From Pseudoalteromonas shioyasakiensis (GTDB taxonomy: Bacteria; Pseudomonadota; Gammaproteobacteria; Enterobacterales; Alteromonadaceae), in assembly GCF_024518675.1 (NCBI RefSeq), contig NZ_JANIGL010000001.1, forward strand, positions 372,001 through 436,000: a DNA stretch of 64,000 bases. Reading direction: 5' to 3'. The position numbers and the translations under genes were made by a program. Shown here piece by piece: positions 28,635 through 39,027 of this stretch (positions are counted from its first letter, which is position 1; every line of letters starts with the position of its first letter). Under the pieces are notes generated by a model that saw only the letters and a list, made by a program, of their open reading frames with translations, ran no database searches and had not been told where the DNA came from.

Positions 28635-29465
28635 ATGAACGATACAGAAAAAAGCGATAAAAAGCACTATCCAGCCGTTTGGATCTCCGATGTACATTTA
28701 GGCTATAAAGATTGTCAGGCAGCTTACCTACTTGATTTTTTAAATAGTATTGAATGCGATACTCTATTTTTAGTCGGGGATATAGTAGATCTATGGTCGA
28801 TGAAAAGGCAGTTTTTTTGGCACCCCAGTCACTATCAAGTGCTAGCGTGTATACAACAGAAGGCACAATCTGGTACTCGTGTTATCTATATACCGGGTAA
28901 CCATGATGAAACCTTTCGCCATTATGTAGATAACACACTATTTGGTGTTGAAGTCCACCAGCAATATATTCATACCACAAAAGCTAATAAACGCTTTTTA
29001 CTGGTTCATGGTGATGATTTTGATTCAGCAACACGCTATAACAAATTTATTAGTATTGTTGGCGATGCAGGTTATGACCTATTGCTGTTTTTAAATCGCT
29101 GGACAAACCGAACCAGACGATTATTTGGTGGTAATTATTGGTCACTTGCTTCTTGGTTAAAAGCCCGTGTGCATAAAGCACGAGAAGCAATTGAAGCATT
29201 TGAAAATGCAGCAATCCATGAAGCCAAAAAACAGGGAGTGGATGGAATTATTTGTGGCCACATTCATCACCCACAGCTCAAAGTAGTTGATGGCATAGTT
29301 TACTGTAATGATGGTGATTGGATTGAAAACTGCACCGCTTTAGTCGAACAGGAAAACGGTCTTATTGAACTATTGCATTGGTCAGAGACGCAACGAGTTA
29401 TTAATTCAGCAGATATTACTGTTATTAATAACCCGCAAGCTAAGCCTGAAAAATCTGCTGCTTAA
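28635..29465 (+). CDS. UDP-2,3-diacylglucosamine diphosphatase-like metallophosphatase (LpxH2 type)
   Basis: A 276-residue calcineurin-type metallophosphatase. The metal-binding blocks are all present: WISDVHLG (Asp19, His21), LVGDIVDLW, YIPGNHDE, LLVHGDDFD and ICGHIHHP. The insert with NRWTNRTRRLFGGNYWSLASWLKARVHKA is typical of LpxH2-like proteins, relatives of the lipid A enzyme LpxH whose own substrate is less certain. The protein is longer than LpxH (about 240). No lipid A gene is adjacent. Confidence 0.82.
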   Translation: MNDTEKSDKKHYPAVWISDVHLGYKDCQAAYLLDFLNSIECDTLFLVGDIVDLWSMKRQFFWHPSHYQVLACIQQKAQSGTRVIYIPGNHDETFRHYVDNTLFGVEVHQQYIHTTKANKRFLLVHGDDFDSATRYNKFISIVGDAGYDLLLFLNRWTNRTRRLFGGNYWSLASWLKARVHKAREAIEAFENAAIHEAKKQGVDGIICGHIHHPQLKVVDGIVYCNDGDWIENCTALVEQENGLIELLHWSETQRVINSADITVINNPQAKPEKSAA

Positions 29466-29469
29466 ACTA

Positions 29470-29516
29470 ACAAACTGGTTATGCGTTATGACTTAACCAC
29501 ATAGCCAGTTTGTTTT
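29470..29516 (+). terminator. terminator of the metallophosphatase gene
   Basis: ACAAACTGG (29470-29478) pairs with CCAGTTTGT (29505-29513), followed by TTTT. The hairpin overlaps the 3-prime end of the convergent histidine kinase gene. Confidence 0.65.
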
Positions 29517-32500
29517 TCAATGTGTCAGGTTTGATGGGCTTAGTAATATAATCATTCATGCCAGCAGCAATACAACGTTCACGATCACCGGCCATTGCGC
29601 TGGCTGTCATAGCAATAATAGGCACATGTAAATATGCATTGCCTGCTGCTCCACAGCGAATTTCAGATGTCGCCTCATACCCATTCATATTCGGCATTTG
29701 GCAATCCATTAAAATCACATCAAACGGGGTTTGTTGCTGCTCATTTAACACTTCAATTGCATTAAGACCATCACTTGCACAGGTAATATTTATATGGGTG
29801 CGTTTTAATACAGCCTTGGCTACCTCAAGGTTAATCATATTATCATCAACCAAAAGAACATTGTAATCCGATAATTCATATTCCACAGTTGTATCGGTGG
29901 GGTTATCCGATGGTAATAAAAAGCTATTATTGGCACCAAAAATACTGGCAAGCTTATAACTAAATTGATCCTGTGTTATTGGTTTGTTCAACACATGACA
30001 ACTCAGCGGATAAGTCGCTTTAATCTCTTTACTCAGTAATATATCACGCAAAATTAACATGTATTTTTTCTGGTGTTTTTCACACAAGGCGATTAAAGAG
30101 TCTAATTGAGGGTGTTCATTATCGATCACCAGTAGATCGACTTTAAGTTCATCACATTTAAACTGATAATCATATCGCTGGATATTGTTGCTCGTTACTT
30201 GGCAATTTTTAACAAGAAGGTTTTTGATATTGTGATAGACGCTGTCTTTTTTGATCAACACACCAACTTGAATATCTTCAGCAAGTTCAATCGGGGTATT
30301 CAGTTTTTTCTCTGGGGCAACATGTAGCTCTACATATGCAGTAAAGCAGCTGCCAACACCCTTCTCACTCTGCACTTTAATGTCGCCCCCCATTAGTTGG
30401 GCAAGCTTACGACAAATTGATAAGCCTAAACCAGTGCCACCAAAATGACGTGTTGTACTACTGTCTTCTTGCGTAAATACTTCAAATAACTTATCAATGT
30501 TCTCTGGGGCGATACCAATTCCCGAATCTTTAATAGCAAAACTCATCACTAATTTATCTGCGGTTAAATATTCACAGTCAAGGCTTAAACTTACTTCTCC
30601 TTGATGGGTAAATTTAAACGCATTGTTTAGCAAATTAATAAGAATTTGTTTCAGCCTATGACTGTCACCAACCAACATGCGATCAAGAACTTTGTCTGTA
30701 TTTAATATGATCTCTAATCCTTTACGTTGGCCTTGTAATGCCATTGAAGTGATTAAATCGCTGCAAACGCTTATCACATCAAAACTGTGGTTATCAATAT
30801 CGAGTTTACCTGCTTCAATTTTTGAAAAATCAAGAATGTCATTTATTAATGTCATTAAAGAGGTTGCACTCGAATTGGCAAGCTTAAGGTAGTTTGATTG
30901 CTGATCAGATAATGGCTCTTCTGCTAACATGCCTAGCATGCCAAGAACTCCATTCATAGGCGTACGGATTTCATGAGAAATGTTTGCAACAAAATCACTT
31001 TTCGCTTTACTTGCGGCAAGTGCCTCTTCAATCGCCGTTTCAAGCTCTGTGGTACGCTGCGCTACTTTTTGTTCGAGAGATCCATTGAGTGTTTGTAACT
31101 CAGTTTGAATTTGTTTTAACGAATTAATATTTCTTAAAATTGCAGCAACTTGATGTTTTTGCGAAAACACATCATAGATTGATGTTAACGTGACTGAATA
31201 AAATTGCTGATGTCCATCTCTATCGGTATAAATAGCCTCAAACGGGGGTTTGGTGCCGAATTTTATGGTCGCTGCTATGCAATCTGAATCTTCATCATTA
31301 AGTTCAAATAAATCGCTAAACTTAGTAACTCCCTCTGTAAGTTTAAAGTTAGCCTGTGCTGTTTGATTAGACTGGCAAATAACACCGGCTTCTTCTACTG
31401 TGAGAATTGCATCAAGGGAGTTTTCAATAATTTTATTGTTTTGCTCTTTTAATGAATGTAATTCTAGCTTGCGGTTTATATAGCGTTGGTACAACAAAAG
31501 TAAAAAAAGGATAACCGCAAATAAAGAAGATAAAACTATAATAAAATTATTTCTTCTTTGCGCTATTTCACTGATAAGTATAGTGGTATCAATAGACACT
31601 GCCAATTCTAATGGCAACATTGCGATCTCGCCTTCAAACTGAATGCGCTCTTTTAAATAAAATTGCTCCGGTAAGTTGGTCATTGGTAAAGTGCTGAACG
31701 ATGATATCTCTTGGCTTTGTAAAAATAACTTTGACCATGTTACATCTTGACCAAATTCAAAGCCAAATTGCATACTCTCATCCGGATGATAAAGAAACTG
31801 GCTTTTGTTATTTAATAAATAAACGCTGACTCCATTAGCAGTATTTTTAGGCAAATTTTCCAATAAAGGCTGGGCAAAATAGTTAGTCACTAATACTGCA
31901 AAAACGAAACCTTGAGAGTCAAACACAGGTTTTGCCACCCGGTAAGTACTGGTATAAGGCTGCTGAATTTCACCATTTTCTCGGTTGTAGTTAATTGGCG
32001 AGATATAAACGCTATTTACACCCAACATGCTTGCTTTAAGCATATAATCGCGTTGGCCTTTTTGCTGCAGCGCATCACCTTCAATACGTGTTATCTCATT
32101 AGCAACCCGATCTACCCTGATAAATTCTTGGCCTTGATTGGCTAATGTAATATAACGGGCTTGAAATAGGCTTTCATCAGTACGCATGAAACCGCTAAAA
32201 ATCCCTGCCAAACGGGTTTGCCAAACAAAAACAGGAATATCAAATTCAGGGTCTACACCATTATTATCATTAGCACGGCGAATGCCAGCAACAGGAGGGG
32301 TTGAATCCAAAAAATGAACAGATGAAACACTATTATGTAACTGTACTTTGAGGTACTGCTTTTTAGTTTCAAGTGTATGTTTAAGACCAACTTTGGCATT
32401 ATTATAAACGTCACTGCGGGTTTTTAATTCAAATACATATAGACTGGGTAGCGCTAGCAAAACAGAAATGAGTAATGCTAATAAAAAAATTTTGTTGCTT

Positions 32501-32535
32501 TTAAACAAACTCGTCAGTGAGCGTGGGCTTTGCAT
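29479..32535 (-). CDS. hybrid sensor histidine kinase with periplasmic Cache-like sensor
   Basis: A 1018-residue inner-membrane kinase. Order: membrane segment about 15-35; periplasmic sensor about 36-325 with a double-Cache look ([36 protein letters not shown]); membrane segment about 331-350; PAS-like region 365-470; coiled coil to 515; HisKA with His521 in [12 protein letters not shown]; ATPase with [19 protein letters not shown] and GGTGLGLSI; a degenerate receiver about 755-865; and a true receiver about 890-1015 with the phosphoacceptor Asp944 in [13 protein letters not shown]. No cognate regulator or Hpt protein lies next to it, so its target is elsewhere. The ligand is unknown. Confidence 0.9.
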   Translation of the reverse strand: MQSPRSLTSLFKSNKIFLLALLISVLLALPSLYVFELKTRSDVYNNAKVGLKHTLETKKQYLKVQLHNSVSSVHFLDSTPPVAGIRRANDNNGVDPEFDIPVFVWQTRLAGIFSGFMRTDESLFQARYITLANQGQEFIRVDRVANEITRIEGDALQQKGQRDYMLKASMLGVNSVYISPINYNRENGEIQQPYTSTYRVAKPVFDSQGFVFAVLVTNYFAQPLLENLPKNTANGVSVYLLNNKSQFLYHPDESMQFGFEFGQDVTWSKLFLQSQEISSFSTLPMTNLPEQFYLKERIQFEGEIAMLPLELAVSIDTTILISEIAQRRNNFIIVLSSLFAVILFLLLLYQRYINRKLELHSLKEQNNKIIENSLDAILTVEEAGVICQSNQTAQANFKLTEGVTKFSDLFELNDEDSDCIAATIKFGTKPPFEAIYTDRDGHQQFYSVTLTSIYDVFSQKHQVAAILRNINSLKQIQTELQTLNGSLEQKVAQRTTELETAIEEALAASKAKSDFVANISHEIRTPMNGVLGMLGMLAEEPLSDQQSNYLKLANSSATSLMTLINDILDFSKIEAGKLDIDNHSFDVISVCSDLITSMALQGQRKGLEIILNTDKVLDRMLVGDSHRLKQILINLLNNAFKFTHQGEVSLSLDCEYLTADKLVMSFAIKDSGIGIAPENIDKLFEVFTQEDSSTTRHFGGTGLGLSICRKLAQLMGGDIKVQSEKGVGSCFTAYVELHVAPEKKLNTPIELAEDIQVGVLIKKDSVYHNIKNLLVKNCQVTSNNIQRYDYQFKCDELKVDLLVIDNEHPQLDSLIALCEKHQKKYMLILRDILLSKEIKATYPLSCHVLNKPITQDQFSYKLASIFGANNSFLLPSDNPTDTTVEYELSDYNVLLVDDNMINLEVAKAVLKRTHINITCASDGLNAIEVLNEQQQTPFDVILMDCQMPNMNGYEATSEIRCGAAGNAYLHVPIIAMTASAMAGDRERCIAAGMNDYITKPIKPDTLKNKLAMWLSHNA

Positions 32536-32708
32536 GAAATCAATGCCATATCATTAATTTTGTTATCAACGAGTATAGATCATTTATCCATTTAATTAAT
32601 CGAAATTTGTAAATTATTTTTCTTATATATTTCCTTTATCAATTCTACAGCAAGTAAATATCATATTGAATAGGCTCAAATTAGCTTATGACGTAATAGC
32701 TCTATATT

Positions 32709-33488
32709 TTATTGCGTTGAGTGTTTTGAAATATTATTAAGAAACTGAATAGAAGAGTGAGTTATATCAGTTTGTAAAATACCCTTTGCTATTTCGAGCT
32801 CACTTTGCTCAATAAAATTAGCATCGACAGACTTTAAGTTTATTATATATTCATTGCTTTTTAAATGAACTGGGAAAACAGCATGTTGATAATTTAACCT
32901 ACGCATCATCTCACTAAGAGGCTGCTCTAAGATAGCTACAAAGCCTTGCCCGAACTTACGATCTTCTTTTGTTCTTTCCATCAACCAATCATACTGCTTC
33001 TTGTTTATATATTTATTAGGTAATTCAAGATACTCAATTTCATGCACAACATCACCATCATGTTTGCCAACAAGCATATTATTACCTACTTTTTCATAGC
33101 TAATAAATTCGTTTTCATCGTTAATAGGGTCAATACTCATTTCAAAAATTTGCCCAGCAGTTATATTAGGTACCTGATCCGCCATTTTTTTTAACGCTTT
33201 TTCCGTCCTTTCGCTAGTTACCTTGTAATCAAGTAAGTATGCACGCTGCTCATTATGCTTAATAATGTATTGCCCTTTCCACTTAACCGTCATCTCGGTA
33301 AGCTTTTCACCTTTAAGCAGGTAATCAGTGCGTAAGTAGGTGTCGTTAATTTTAATGGTAATATCAGCAAAGTGATCAGCCTCTTTTATAACTTCATATT
33401 TTAACGTTAAATTGTTATATGACGCTAGCGCCTGGCCCGCTGTAAGAACAGCAGCTAATAATCCAATTGACTTTATTATTATGTTCAT
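32709..33488 (-). CDS. secreted protein of unknown function
   Basis: A 259-residue protein with a signal peptide (MNIIIKSIGLLAAVLTAGQA, then LASY). The rest is soluble and mixed alpha/beta with long charged stretches, including DITIKINDTYLRTDYLLKGE and VKWKGQYIIKHNEQRAYLL, a layout seen in periplasmic proteins of the DUF4412 kind, but I cannot assign it to that family with any certainty. It is transcribed alone; the upstream flank is the long non-coding region 33489-34685. Confidence 0.65.
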   Translation of the reverse strand: MNIIIKSIGLLAAVLTAGQALASYNNLTLKYEVIKEADHFADITIKINDTYLRTDYLLKGEKLTEMTVKWKGQYIIKHNEQRAYLLDYKVTSERTEKALKKMADQVPNITAGQIFEMSIDPINDENEFISYEKVGNNMLVGKHDGDVVHEIEYLELPNKYINKKQYDWLMERTKEDRKFGQGFVAILEQPLSEMMRRLNYQHAVFPVHLKSNEYIINLKSVDANFIEQSELEIAKGILQTDITHSSIQFLNNISKHSTQ

Positions 33489-33627
33489 CGATATCCTTAT
33501 TGTGAATAATGTATGAGTTTAATTTAAAGGGTACTACTGACTAAAGGCTTTCTCAACAAACAAATTGTTATCAATATATTTATTTCTAACACTGAGCATT
33601 GTTCCTTCGAGCAATAAGTGCGAGTAT

Positions 33628-33735
33628 TAAATACATGAAGCTATCTACACCTAAGTTACAGTCATCTGATTGCTAGAGTGTAAAAGTGATAGTTTGACCT
33701 ACTTTAGCGACATACTTAATACTTTTTGTCGGTAC
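33628..33735 (-). pseudogene. decayed remnant of a paralogue of the giant Tad-locus lipoprotein
   Basis: The DNA here matches the gene at 46201-50403 in two blocks. 33628-33657 resembles 49726-49755, and 33677-33720 resembles 49798-49842, with blocks such as TTGACCTACTTTA shared exactly. Read on the minus strand in one frame, the remnant gives VAKVGQTITF, a TAG stop, then NLGVDSFMY; the intact gene gives VGKVGQAITF and NLGADSFTY in the same order, with a 24-bp deletion between. No start or further coding sequence is preserved, so this is a gene relic. Confidence 0.75.
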
Positions 33736-34305
33736 ACTAGATTTTTTGTATCTAACAAACTTACGCCATATAAGGGTGCGCTTTAATGATAGAGTGCCAA
33801 TATGTAACGATAAATAGACAGCAGTGTAACTAAATCGGTTGTAAATAATAACTCCACTGTAAAAGACAAAGGATAGAAAAGACCTAATAAAGGAAAATCA
33901 ACTTCACTAGTAGAGTTTATGGTAGTTCCCGCTTTAGAATAGTCACCCAATGTTATTACACATCTAAAAATAACTTGTAAGTTAATGACTTACCACCAAA
34001 CTCATTTGTATTACTTCTAAACAAACCACCTCCAACTTGATTGCTACTTATAATGCAATATTTAATAGGCTATTTTATTTTAAATTAATTTTTGCTAGAG
34101 TGAATGTATTTAAAGGCGGGAATTAGTCATGGATGATGAATGACATACTAAGTTTTAAATTTTTTATGAATTTCAAAGTTATTTCAGATTCTACATCTAT
34201 TTTTCGTAGATTTTTTACCCTCAACGCTACTTTTTATGCAGATAATAAATGAACTTCCTAATATAAGTTTAAAATGATTGAGTTTAATTCAAAATCTCAT
34301 AGTTT
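33736..34305. other. AT-rich stretch without a gene
   Basis: I see no supported reading frame, RNA gene or repeat in this part of the 1.2 kb gap between the secreted protein gene and the CLCA-like gene. It may be further decayed coding sequence continuing from the remnant at 33628-33735. Confidence 0.6.
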
Positions 34306-34375
34306 ATTACACTATTACACTATTACACTATTACACTATTACACTATTACACTATTACACTATTACACTATTACA
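34306..34375. repeat. octanucleotide tandem repeat (ATTACACT)n
   Basis: The unit ATTACACT is repeated without interruption for 70 bases, 8.75 copies. It ends 310 bases before the start codon of the CLCA-like gene. Such simple repeats change length by slippage. Confidence 0.97.
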
Positions 34376-34685
34376 GTGAGTATATTACATGATAAAGCAA
34401 TGTACCAAAAACCTATCATTTAAGCCTAGCGCACAATATCATAATACATATAAATAATGGGCAAATGAGTTTCCATTTGCATCTTTCAGAATATTTGTTA
34501 AGACCTTTTCGATAATTAAAAACAATATAAAAAAGGTCTCTAAGCCCAACGTGACAATTTTGCCAAATTTAGCAGCATAAAAAACGGATTTATATAGATA
34601 AGAGTAGAACTTCAACACATTCATCACATTAGCATGTTTAATGATGAAAATACCACCCGATTATTTTTTAAAAAAGGAATTGATA

Positions 34686-37600
34686 GTGCAAAAAAGTAAA
34701 TTAACTAAAAGTGCAATTTGTATAGGGCTAGTTTTAGCTTCGAGTCCAGCCATTTCGGCTAACAGCTGGTTGTCAGGTGTAAACTCGAATGAACTTAGTC
34801 AATATCAAAACGTACTCGCATCATCAAAATCTCAGTATATATCAGCTTTAGGCACTGATTCATCTAATGCTGTTTTTGATATAACAGTATCTTTACATAA
34901 TAACCCTCAAGGAGCAGATAAAGTTGTTTATGAACAAATATTTTCTCACTTTGCAAATTCTGTTTGTGAGCAAACAAATGGTGAGCACAAACTTGGTAAA
35001 ATAAGAGTATTTAGAGAAAATAAGCATCGTTCTAAGTCTGATATTATCTGGGGTGAAAGAGAGTGGCCACGAGCCAATGTCTCTGGCTTTGGCGCTAATG
35101 GCATGCACATTTGGTTTGGCGATGTTTTTCCTAATGGCTCAGGGCCAGGAAAAGACCATGATATGTTACAAGACCCTGAGGGAGCAGGATATACTTTAGC
35201 GCATGAATGGAGCCATTATGCATATGGTCTATTCGATGAGTATAAGGGGACAACTGATTCAGCAGAGCCTAACACACCTATTAAGTCTGATGCACCAACA
35301 ACCTCTATCATGAGTAATCAATGGCAAGCATTAACGGCTGGTATGCAATGGTTAAATCATTCGACTAAGGACACTATAGGTAATATTAACAGTACAGCAC
35401 AAGGCCGTATATATGGCAAAAGTGCGTGGGAAGTTTTGCTGCAAGATGTTAAAGATGATCCTAAATCTGGACGTAAAACAGCACAACCAAGCCGAACACG
35501 CTATTTAACTTTGGCAGATAATGCCCCCGATTCAAATACACCATTAAAGATCGAATTACCAGTAGAGCAAGACTCCTGCCAAAATCAGCTTGAAGTCGTT
35601 TGGGTTGAAGGTGATATAGACATGCAAATTGTGATAGACCGCTCTTATAGTATGTTAGGTCCAGCAATGAGTAATGCCAAACAAGCTGCCAAAGTGCTTG
35701 TTGATGCAACTGCAGAAGGCAGCACATCAATGGGGCTCGTTTCTTTTTCAGACAAGGAACTTGTTAACCAAGATTATCCGATTACAAAAATTGGTAGTCC
35801 TAACTCAAATGTTAAAACGGAACTAAAAGCAGCAATAGATGCTATCTATGAAGATGGCTCTACTGCACTTTACGACGCTTCTCAGCTGGCGTTAGATAAC
35901 ATAACCCATTATCAGCAGAGTGAAGGCAGTAATGCACCAGGCGTTGTTTTTCTTTTGGCTGATGGCTATGATAATGATTCAAGCTACACACAAGAACAAA
36001 TTATCGCCAATTATCAAAATAATGACATTGCTATTTTTAGTTTAGGTTATGGTTTTGCATCACCTACAGGGCCATTATTAACACTTGCTAGTGAAACTGG
36101 GGGGAAATACTTTTCCTCACCCACCACACTTTCAGAAATTGTAGATGCTTTTTTACAAGCTAATGCTACTGCAACAGATAACCAAAATTTAGCATCGACA
36201 ACTTTTGTTATAGATAGTTTGCAAAGTGCAACTCAAGTTATTGCTGTTGATACAGGGTTGGATAACGTGAATGTATTTATTAACCACAATGCTAACCTTG
36301 ATGATGTACAACTTACTCTTATAGATAGTACAGGTAGTGAAGTAAGCGATGTGGTTTTTAACTGTAATGATGCTTCAGAAGCGTTGACTTGCAGTGCTTA
36401 TATTACTAACCAACACATATCATCGAACGGAACTGGTGAATGGCAGTTACAAGTTACTAATTTAAATGATACCAATAGCGTAAGTGCTACTGTTAATGTA
36501 AGTGCAGAACCTACCTTATCAGGTAGCTACACATTAAGTGTTGAGGGCTCTCAAGGAAACTCTGTCACCTACCCCAACCCTATGATTTTAACTGCAGCGA
36601 TTACTAAAGACAAACTAATCACGGGCGCTAATGTGCTAGCAACCATTACCGATCCTGATCAAAAGTCAACTAATTTAAAAATGTTTGATAATGGCTTAGA
36701 AGGCGATGCCGTCGCGGGAGATGGTATCTACTCGGTAATAGCACCTTATAATGAAAATGGCATTTATCAAGTAGAAGTACATGTAAATAATCAGGATAGT
36801 AATGCCATTTATACTACAACAGGTCTATTAACGCCAACACTTGACGGCTCCATACCTGAGATGGAACCTTTACCAAGCATAGATGAAAACTTTGTACGTA
36901 TTGCTAAAACCTCATTAGTTGTAAGTGATGTGCCACGATCAGACTATAATGATAAGTATTATTTAAGCACTCAATTGGCTTCAAATAATGCGTACATAAA
37001 TGGGGTGATCAACACCAAGGGCGATAAAGACTTTTATGAAATAAATGATATAGATATGACTAAAGAGCTAGTCGTTCGTGTTTCTGATATGAGTTTGGGG
37101 ATGGTGCCTAACCTTAGTATATACAAATCTGATGGTACAACTCCCATTCAAGAAAATATCACTTTACAGAGTAATCCATCCAACACGGATTATGTATATT
37201 ATAAACTTGATAAATCGGAACTTGAATCAAAAGTTTATGTAAAAGTTAAGCATCATGATGAAAATGCAAGCATGGGGGGATATCAAATAAGTGCCGGAGA
37301 GCCTATTTATACAGATGCACCTGTAAGCAATATACCTTCTAACAATGCGCCCGAAGTGAAGGCTGATAACATATCTGTGATGTCTGGAGAAAAAACAGTT
37401 ATTAAGCCATTAGAGAACGACTCTGATTCAGATGGTGATACTTTGCTGATTGATAGTATACAAACTGATGGGACTATCGGAACAGTTACTTTAGAACAAA
37501 ATGAAGTTACTTATGATGCAACCTCTGCATTCTCCGACCAAGCTCCAGGAACGGTTGTAACCGATTCTTTTACTTATACAGTAAGCGACAATAACGGTGC

Positions 37601-37766
37601 TTTTGTTGAAGGGACAGTAACTGTTACAGTGACAATTCCTGATGAAGACTCAGAGCCGGTAGAAGAACCAGACGAGGTTAATTCACGTAACGATGATAGC
37701 GGTAGCCTATTTTGGCTTACATTGATGTTAACACCACTTTCGTTATTGAGGCGCCTAAAAAAATAA
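34686..37766 (+). CDS. secreted CLCA-like metalloprotease with VWA domain and GlyGly-CTERM-like tail
   Basis: The start is GTG 34686, preceded by AAGGA at seven bases and followed by a clean signal peptide (QKSKLTKSAICIGLVLASS, then PAISA); ATG 34641 would add 15 residues without a ribosome-binding site. The 1026-residue product has HEWSHYAYGLFDEY (His173, Glu174, His177), the zinc motif HExxHxxxGxxDE of CLCA proteins, then a VWA domain with MIDAS Asp318-Ser320-Ser322 in VIDRSYSM, further beta domains, a cadherin-like domain near 890-985, and a C-terminus SGSLFWLTLMLTPLSLLRR. That tail resembles GlyGly-CTERM signals cut by rhombosortase and tied to type II secretion. Substrate unknown. The octamer repeat lies upstream and a strong terminator follows. 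Confidence 0.85.
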   Translation: MQKSKLTKSAICIGLVLASSPAISANSWLSGVNSNELSQYQNVLASSKSQYISALGTDSSNAVFDITVSLHNNPQGADKVVYEQIFSHFANSVCEQTNGEHKLGKIRVFRENKHRSKSDIIWGEREWPRANVSGFGANGMHIWFGDVFPNGSGPGKDHDMLQDPEGAGYTLAHEWSHYAYGLFDEYKGTTDSAEPNTPIKSDAPTTSIMSNQWQALTAGMQWLNHSTKDTIGNINSTAQGRIYGKSAWEVLLQDVKDDPKSGRKTAQPSRTRYLTLADNAPDSNTPLKIELPVEQDSCQNQLEVVWVEGDIDMQIVIDRSYSMLGPAMSNAKQAAKVLVDATAEGSTSMGLVSFSDKELVNQDYPITKIGSPNSNVKTELKAAIDAIYEDGSTALYDASQLALDNITHYQQSEGSNAPGVVFLLADGYDNDSSYTQEQIIANYQNNDIAIFSLGYGFASPTGPLLTLASETGGKYFSSPTTLSEIVDAFLQANATATDNQNLASTTFVIDSLQSATQVIAVDTGLDNVNVFINHNANLDDVQLTLIDSTGSEVSDVVFNCNDASEALTCSAYITNQHISSNGTGEWQLQVTNLNDTNSVSATVNVSAEPTLSGSYTLSVEGSQGNSVTYPNPMILTAAITKDKLITGANVLATITDPDQKSTNLKMFDNGLEGDAVAGDGIYSVIAPYNENGIYQVEVHVNNQDSNAIYTTTGLLTPTLDGSIPEMEPLPSIDENFVRIAKTSLVVSDVPRSDYNDKYYLSTQLASNNAYINGVINTKGDKDFYEINDIDMTKELVVRVSDMSLGMVPNLSIYKSDGTTPIQENITLQSNPSNTDYVYYKLDKSELESKVYVKVKHHDENASMGGYQISAGEPIYTDAPVSNIPSNNAPEVKADNISVMSGEKTVIKPLENDSDSDGDTLLIDSIQTDGTIGTVTLEQNEVTYDATSAFSDQAPGTVVTDSFTYTVSDNNGAFVEGTVTVTVTIPDEDSEPVEEPDEVNSRNDDSGSLFWLTLMLTPLSLLRRLKK

Positions 37767-37792
37767 CTTAACCTAAAGCTTTATTAGTTTTA

Positions 37793-37828
37793 AAAAGGCC
37801 TTCGCAATTTATTTTACGAAGGCCTTTT
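37793..37828 (+). terminator. terminator after the CLCA-like gene
   Basis: AAAAGGCCTTCG and CGAAGGCCTTTT form a 12-bp perfect stem with a 12-base loop. The T run on the plus strand is short and the stem is symmetric, so it may act in both directions. Confidence 0.88.
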
Positions 37829-37937
37829 CTTTATATTAATTCACTTTTACTCGCTATGTTAAAAGCGAAATGTAAAATAGAGGTATTTTCAAGAATCCAT
37901 CCTTGTTGGTTAATCCTATTTCTTGTGTAAATATTAT

Positions 37938-38378
37938 TTAGAGCGTGTATTCAAACTCAACAGGCTTAATTGTTTTCACTTCAATCGATAAATCTTCTTT
38001 TCGCGTATACAGCACTACATTTAACGATAACGTGGCTTTGTTGTCACCTAAATGGTGTAACTCGGCGTGTTTATACTCATGTGTATAACCCGTGCCATAA
38101 CCTTTAACATCATCATAGCTACAACGCATTCGCAGTTCAGAGCCGGTGCCTTTAATCGCTCTTTTACTTTTTAGCATACCTATTGGAAAATCAATCTTGC
38201 AGGTACCCGTTTTCCCATCACCTTCTATTTCAACAACCAAAAAAGGCTGTGTTTTAGCATTCTCACGCATAAATTTTGATGGCTCAAAACTAATCACTTT
38301 TGTTATTACAACATCTTGGGTGCCACACCCAGTTAACACACTGGCAAGTAGTGGGATTGATAGATATATTAATTTCAT
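37938..38378 (-). CDS. lipoprotein of unknown function
   Basis: A 146-residue lipoprotein precursor: MKLIYLSIPLLASVLTGCGT with lipobox SVLTGC, then a soluble beta-rich domain containing two spaced cysteines (TGTCKIDFPIG and RMRCSYDDVKG). The frame is open to 38411, but ATG 38378 is preceded by AAGGAAAG and gives a normal signal peptide. It is the last gene of the minus-strand islet and follows the membrane protein at 38404 closely. I do not recognise a family. Its general layout (short lipoprotein, one disulfide) resembles the lipoprotein at 45725-46150. Confidence 0.7.
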   Translation of the reverse strand: MKLIYLSIPLLASVLTGCGTQDVVITKVISFEPSKFMRENAKTQPFLVVEIEGDGKTGTCKIDFPIGMLKSKRAIKGTGSELRMRCSYDDVKGYGTGYTHEYKHAELHHLGDNKATLSLNVVLYTRKEDLSIEVKTIKPVEFEYTL

Positions 38379-38403
38379 GTCTTTCCTTAGTTTTTTAAGT
38401 AAA

Positions 38404-39027
38404 TTAAACAATAAAGCCCAATAAAAACCCGAGTGGGAAAAGGGATAAGTAGGTTAATATCCACCATGAAAAACGGTGTTTAGTTTTGACGTTATGCACT
38501 TGCGCTAGGTAATTAACAATTACTCTATAGTCACTTAAATTAAACGTATGTACCCCATAACGCTCTCCATTGACTGATTTAATCGCTAAATGCGTACTTA
38601 TGTAAGGACCAAACCACAACAGCGGCGTCAACGGGAAGTAATTAATATACATTGCCTCTATATCTTTAAAGGCGATAAATACTTCACGCTCGCCTTTAAA
38701 ATCTGGCATGGTTAAACCTTTGCGCGTGATAAATACATCGGCGTTGTAAAATGTTTTTTGTAACGAGGATTGCAATAGCACCAACCCAAAAAACAAAAAC
38801 GGGGTAACCACAAACATAGTATTCAATGTTTGGTCAGCGTTTGAGTAACTTGGTTGGCCATTAACAAAAAAGGAGGCGACAAAAGCGCCCAGTAACATAC
38901 CTAAAAACGATTTTATTCGCGTATAAAGCACCCAGCGCTTGTGTGCAAAACAGACTTGGAATGTATGTTTAAGTTTTTCAGATATAAAATTCGAGGATGT
39001 AACTAATTTTGTGTAAATGCCTATCAT
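38404..39027 (-). CDS. membrane protein with start codon replaced by an IS256 insertion
   Basis: A 207-residue protein with about four membrane segments (for example FLGMLLGAFVASFFV, FVVTPFLFFGLVLLQ, ILTYLSLFPLGFLLGFIV) and a soluble PH-like stretch (VFIAFKDIEAMYINYF). The ATG at 39027 and the first 12 codons lie inside the IS256-family element. Without the element the gene begins at an ATG at 40326, giving MNFISEKLKHTFQ, which continues exactly in the present frame. The IS end thus supplies a substitute start that adds about 11 residues, with only a weak AGAG upstream. Whether it is still expressed is open. Confidence 0.7.
   Translation of the reverse strand: MIGIYTKLVTSSNFISEKLKHTFQVCFAHKRWVLYTRIKSFLGMLLGAFVASFFVNGQPSYSNADQTLNTMFVVTPFLFFGLVLLQSSLQKTFYNADVFITRKGLTMPDFKGEREVFIAFKDIEAMYINYFPLTPLLWFGPYISTHLAIKSVNGERYGVHTFNLSDYRVIVNYLAQVHNVKTKHRFSWWILTYLSLFPLGFLLGFIV
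38985..38992. repeat. IS256 target site duplication, left copy
   Basis: TAAAATTC, repeated exactly at 40317-40324 on the other side of the element. Eight bases is the usual duplication length for this family. Confidence 0.92.

Noticed and set aside
34306..34375. CRISPR-like repeat
   Set aside because: The repeat is an 8-base unit without spacers; it is a simple tandem repeat, and there are no cas genes.
34439..34627. 62-residue frame on the minus strand
   Set aside because: AT-rich, no ribosome-binding site, lies in the leader of the CLCA-like gene; likely chance.
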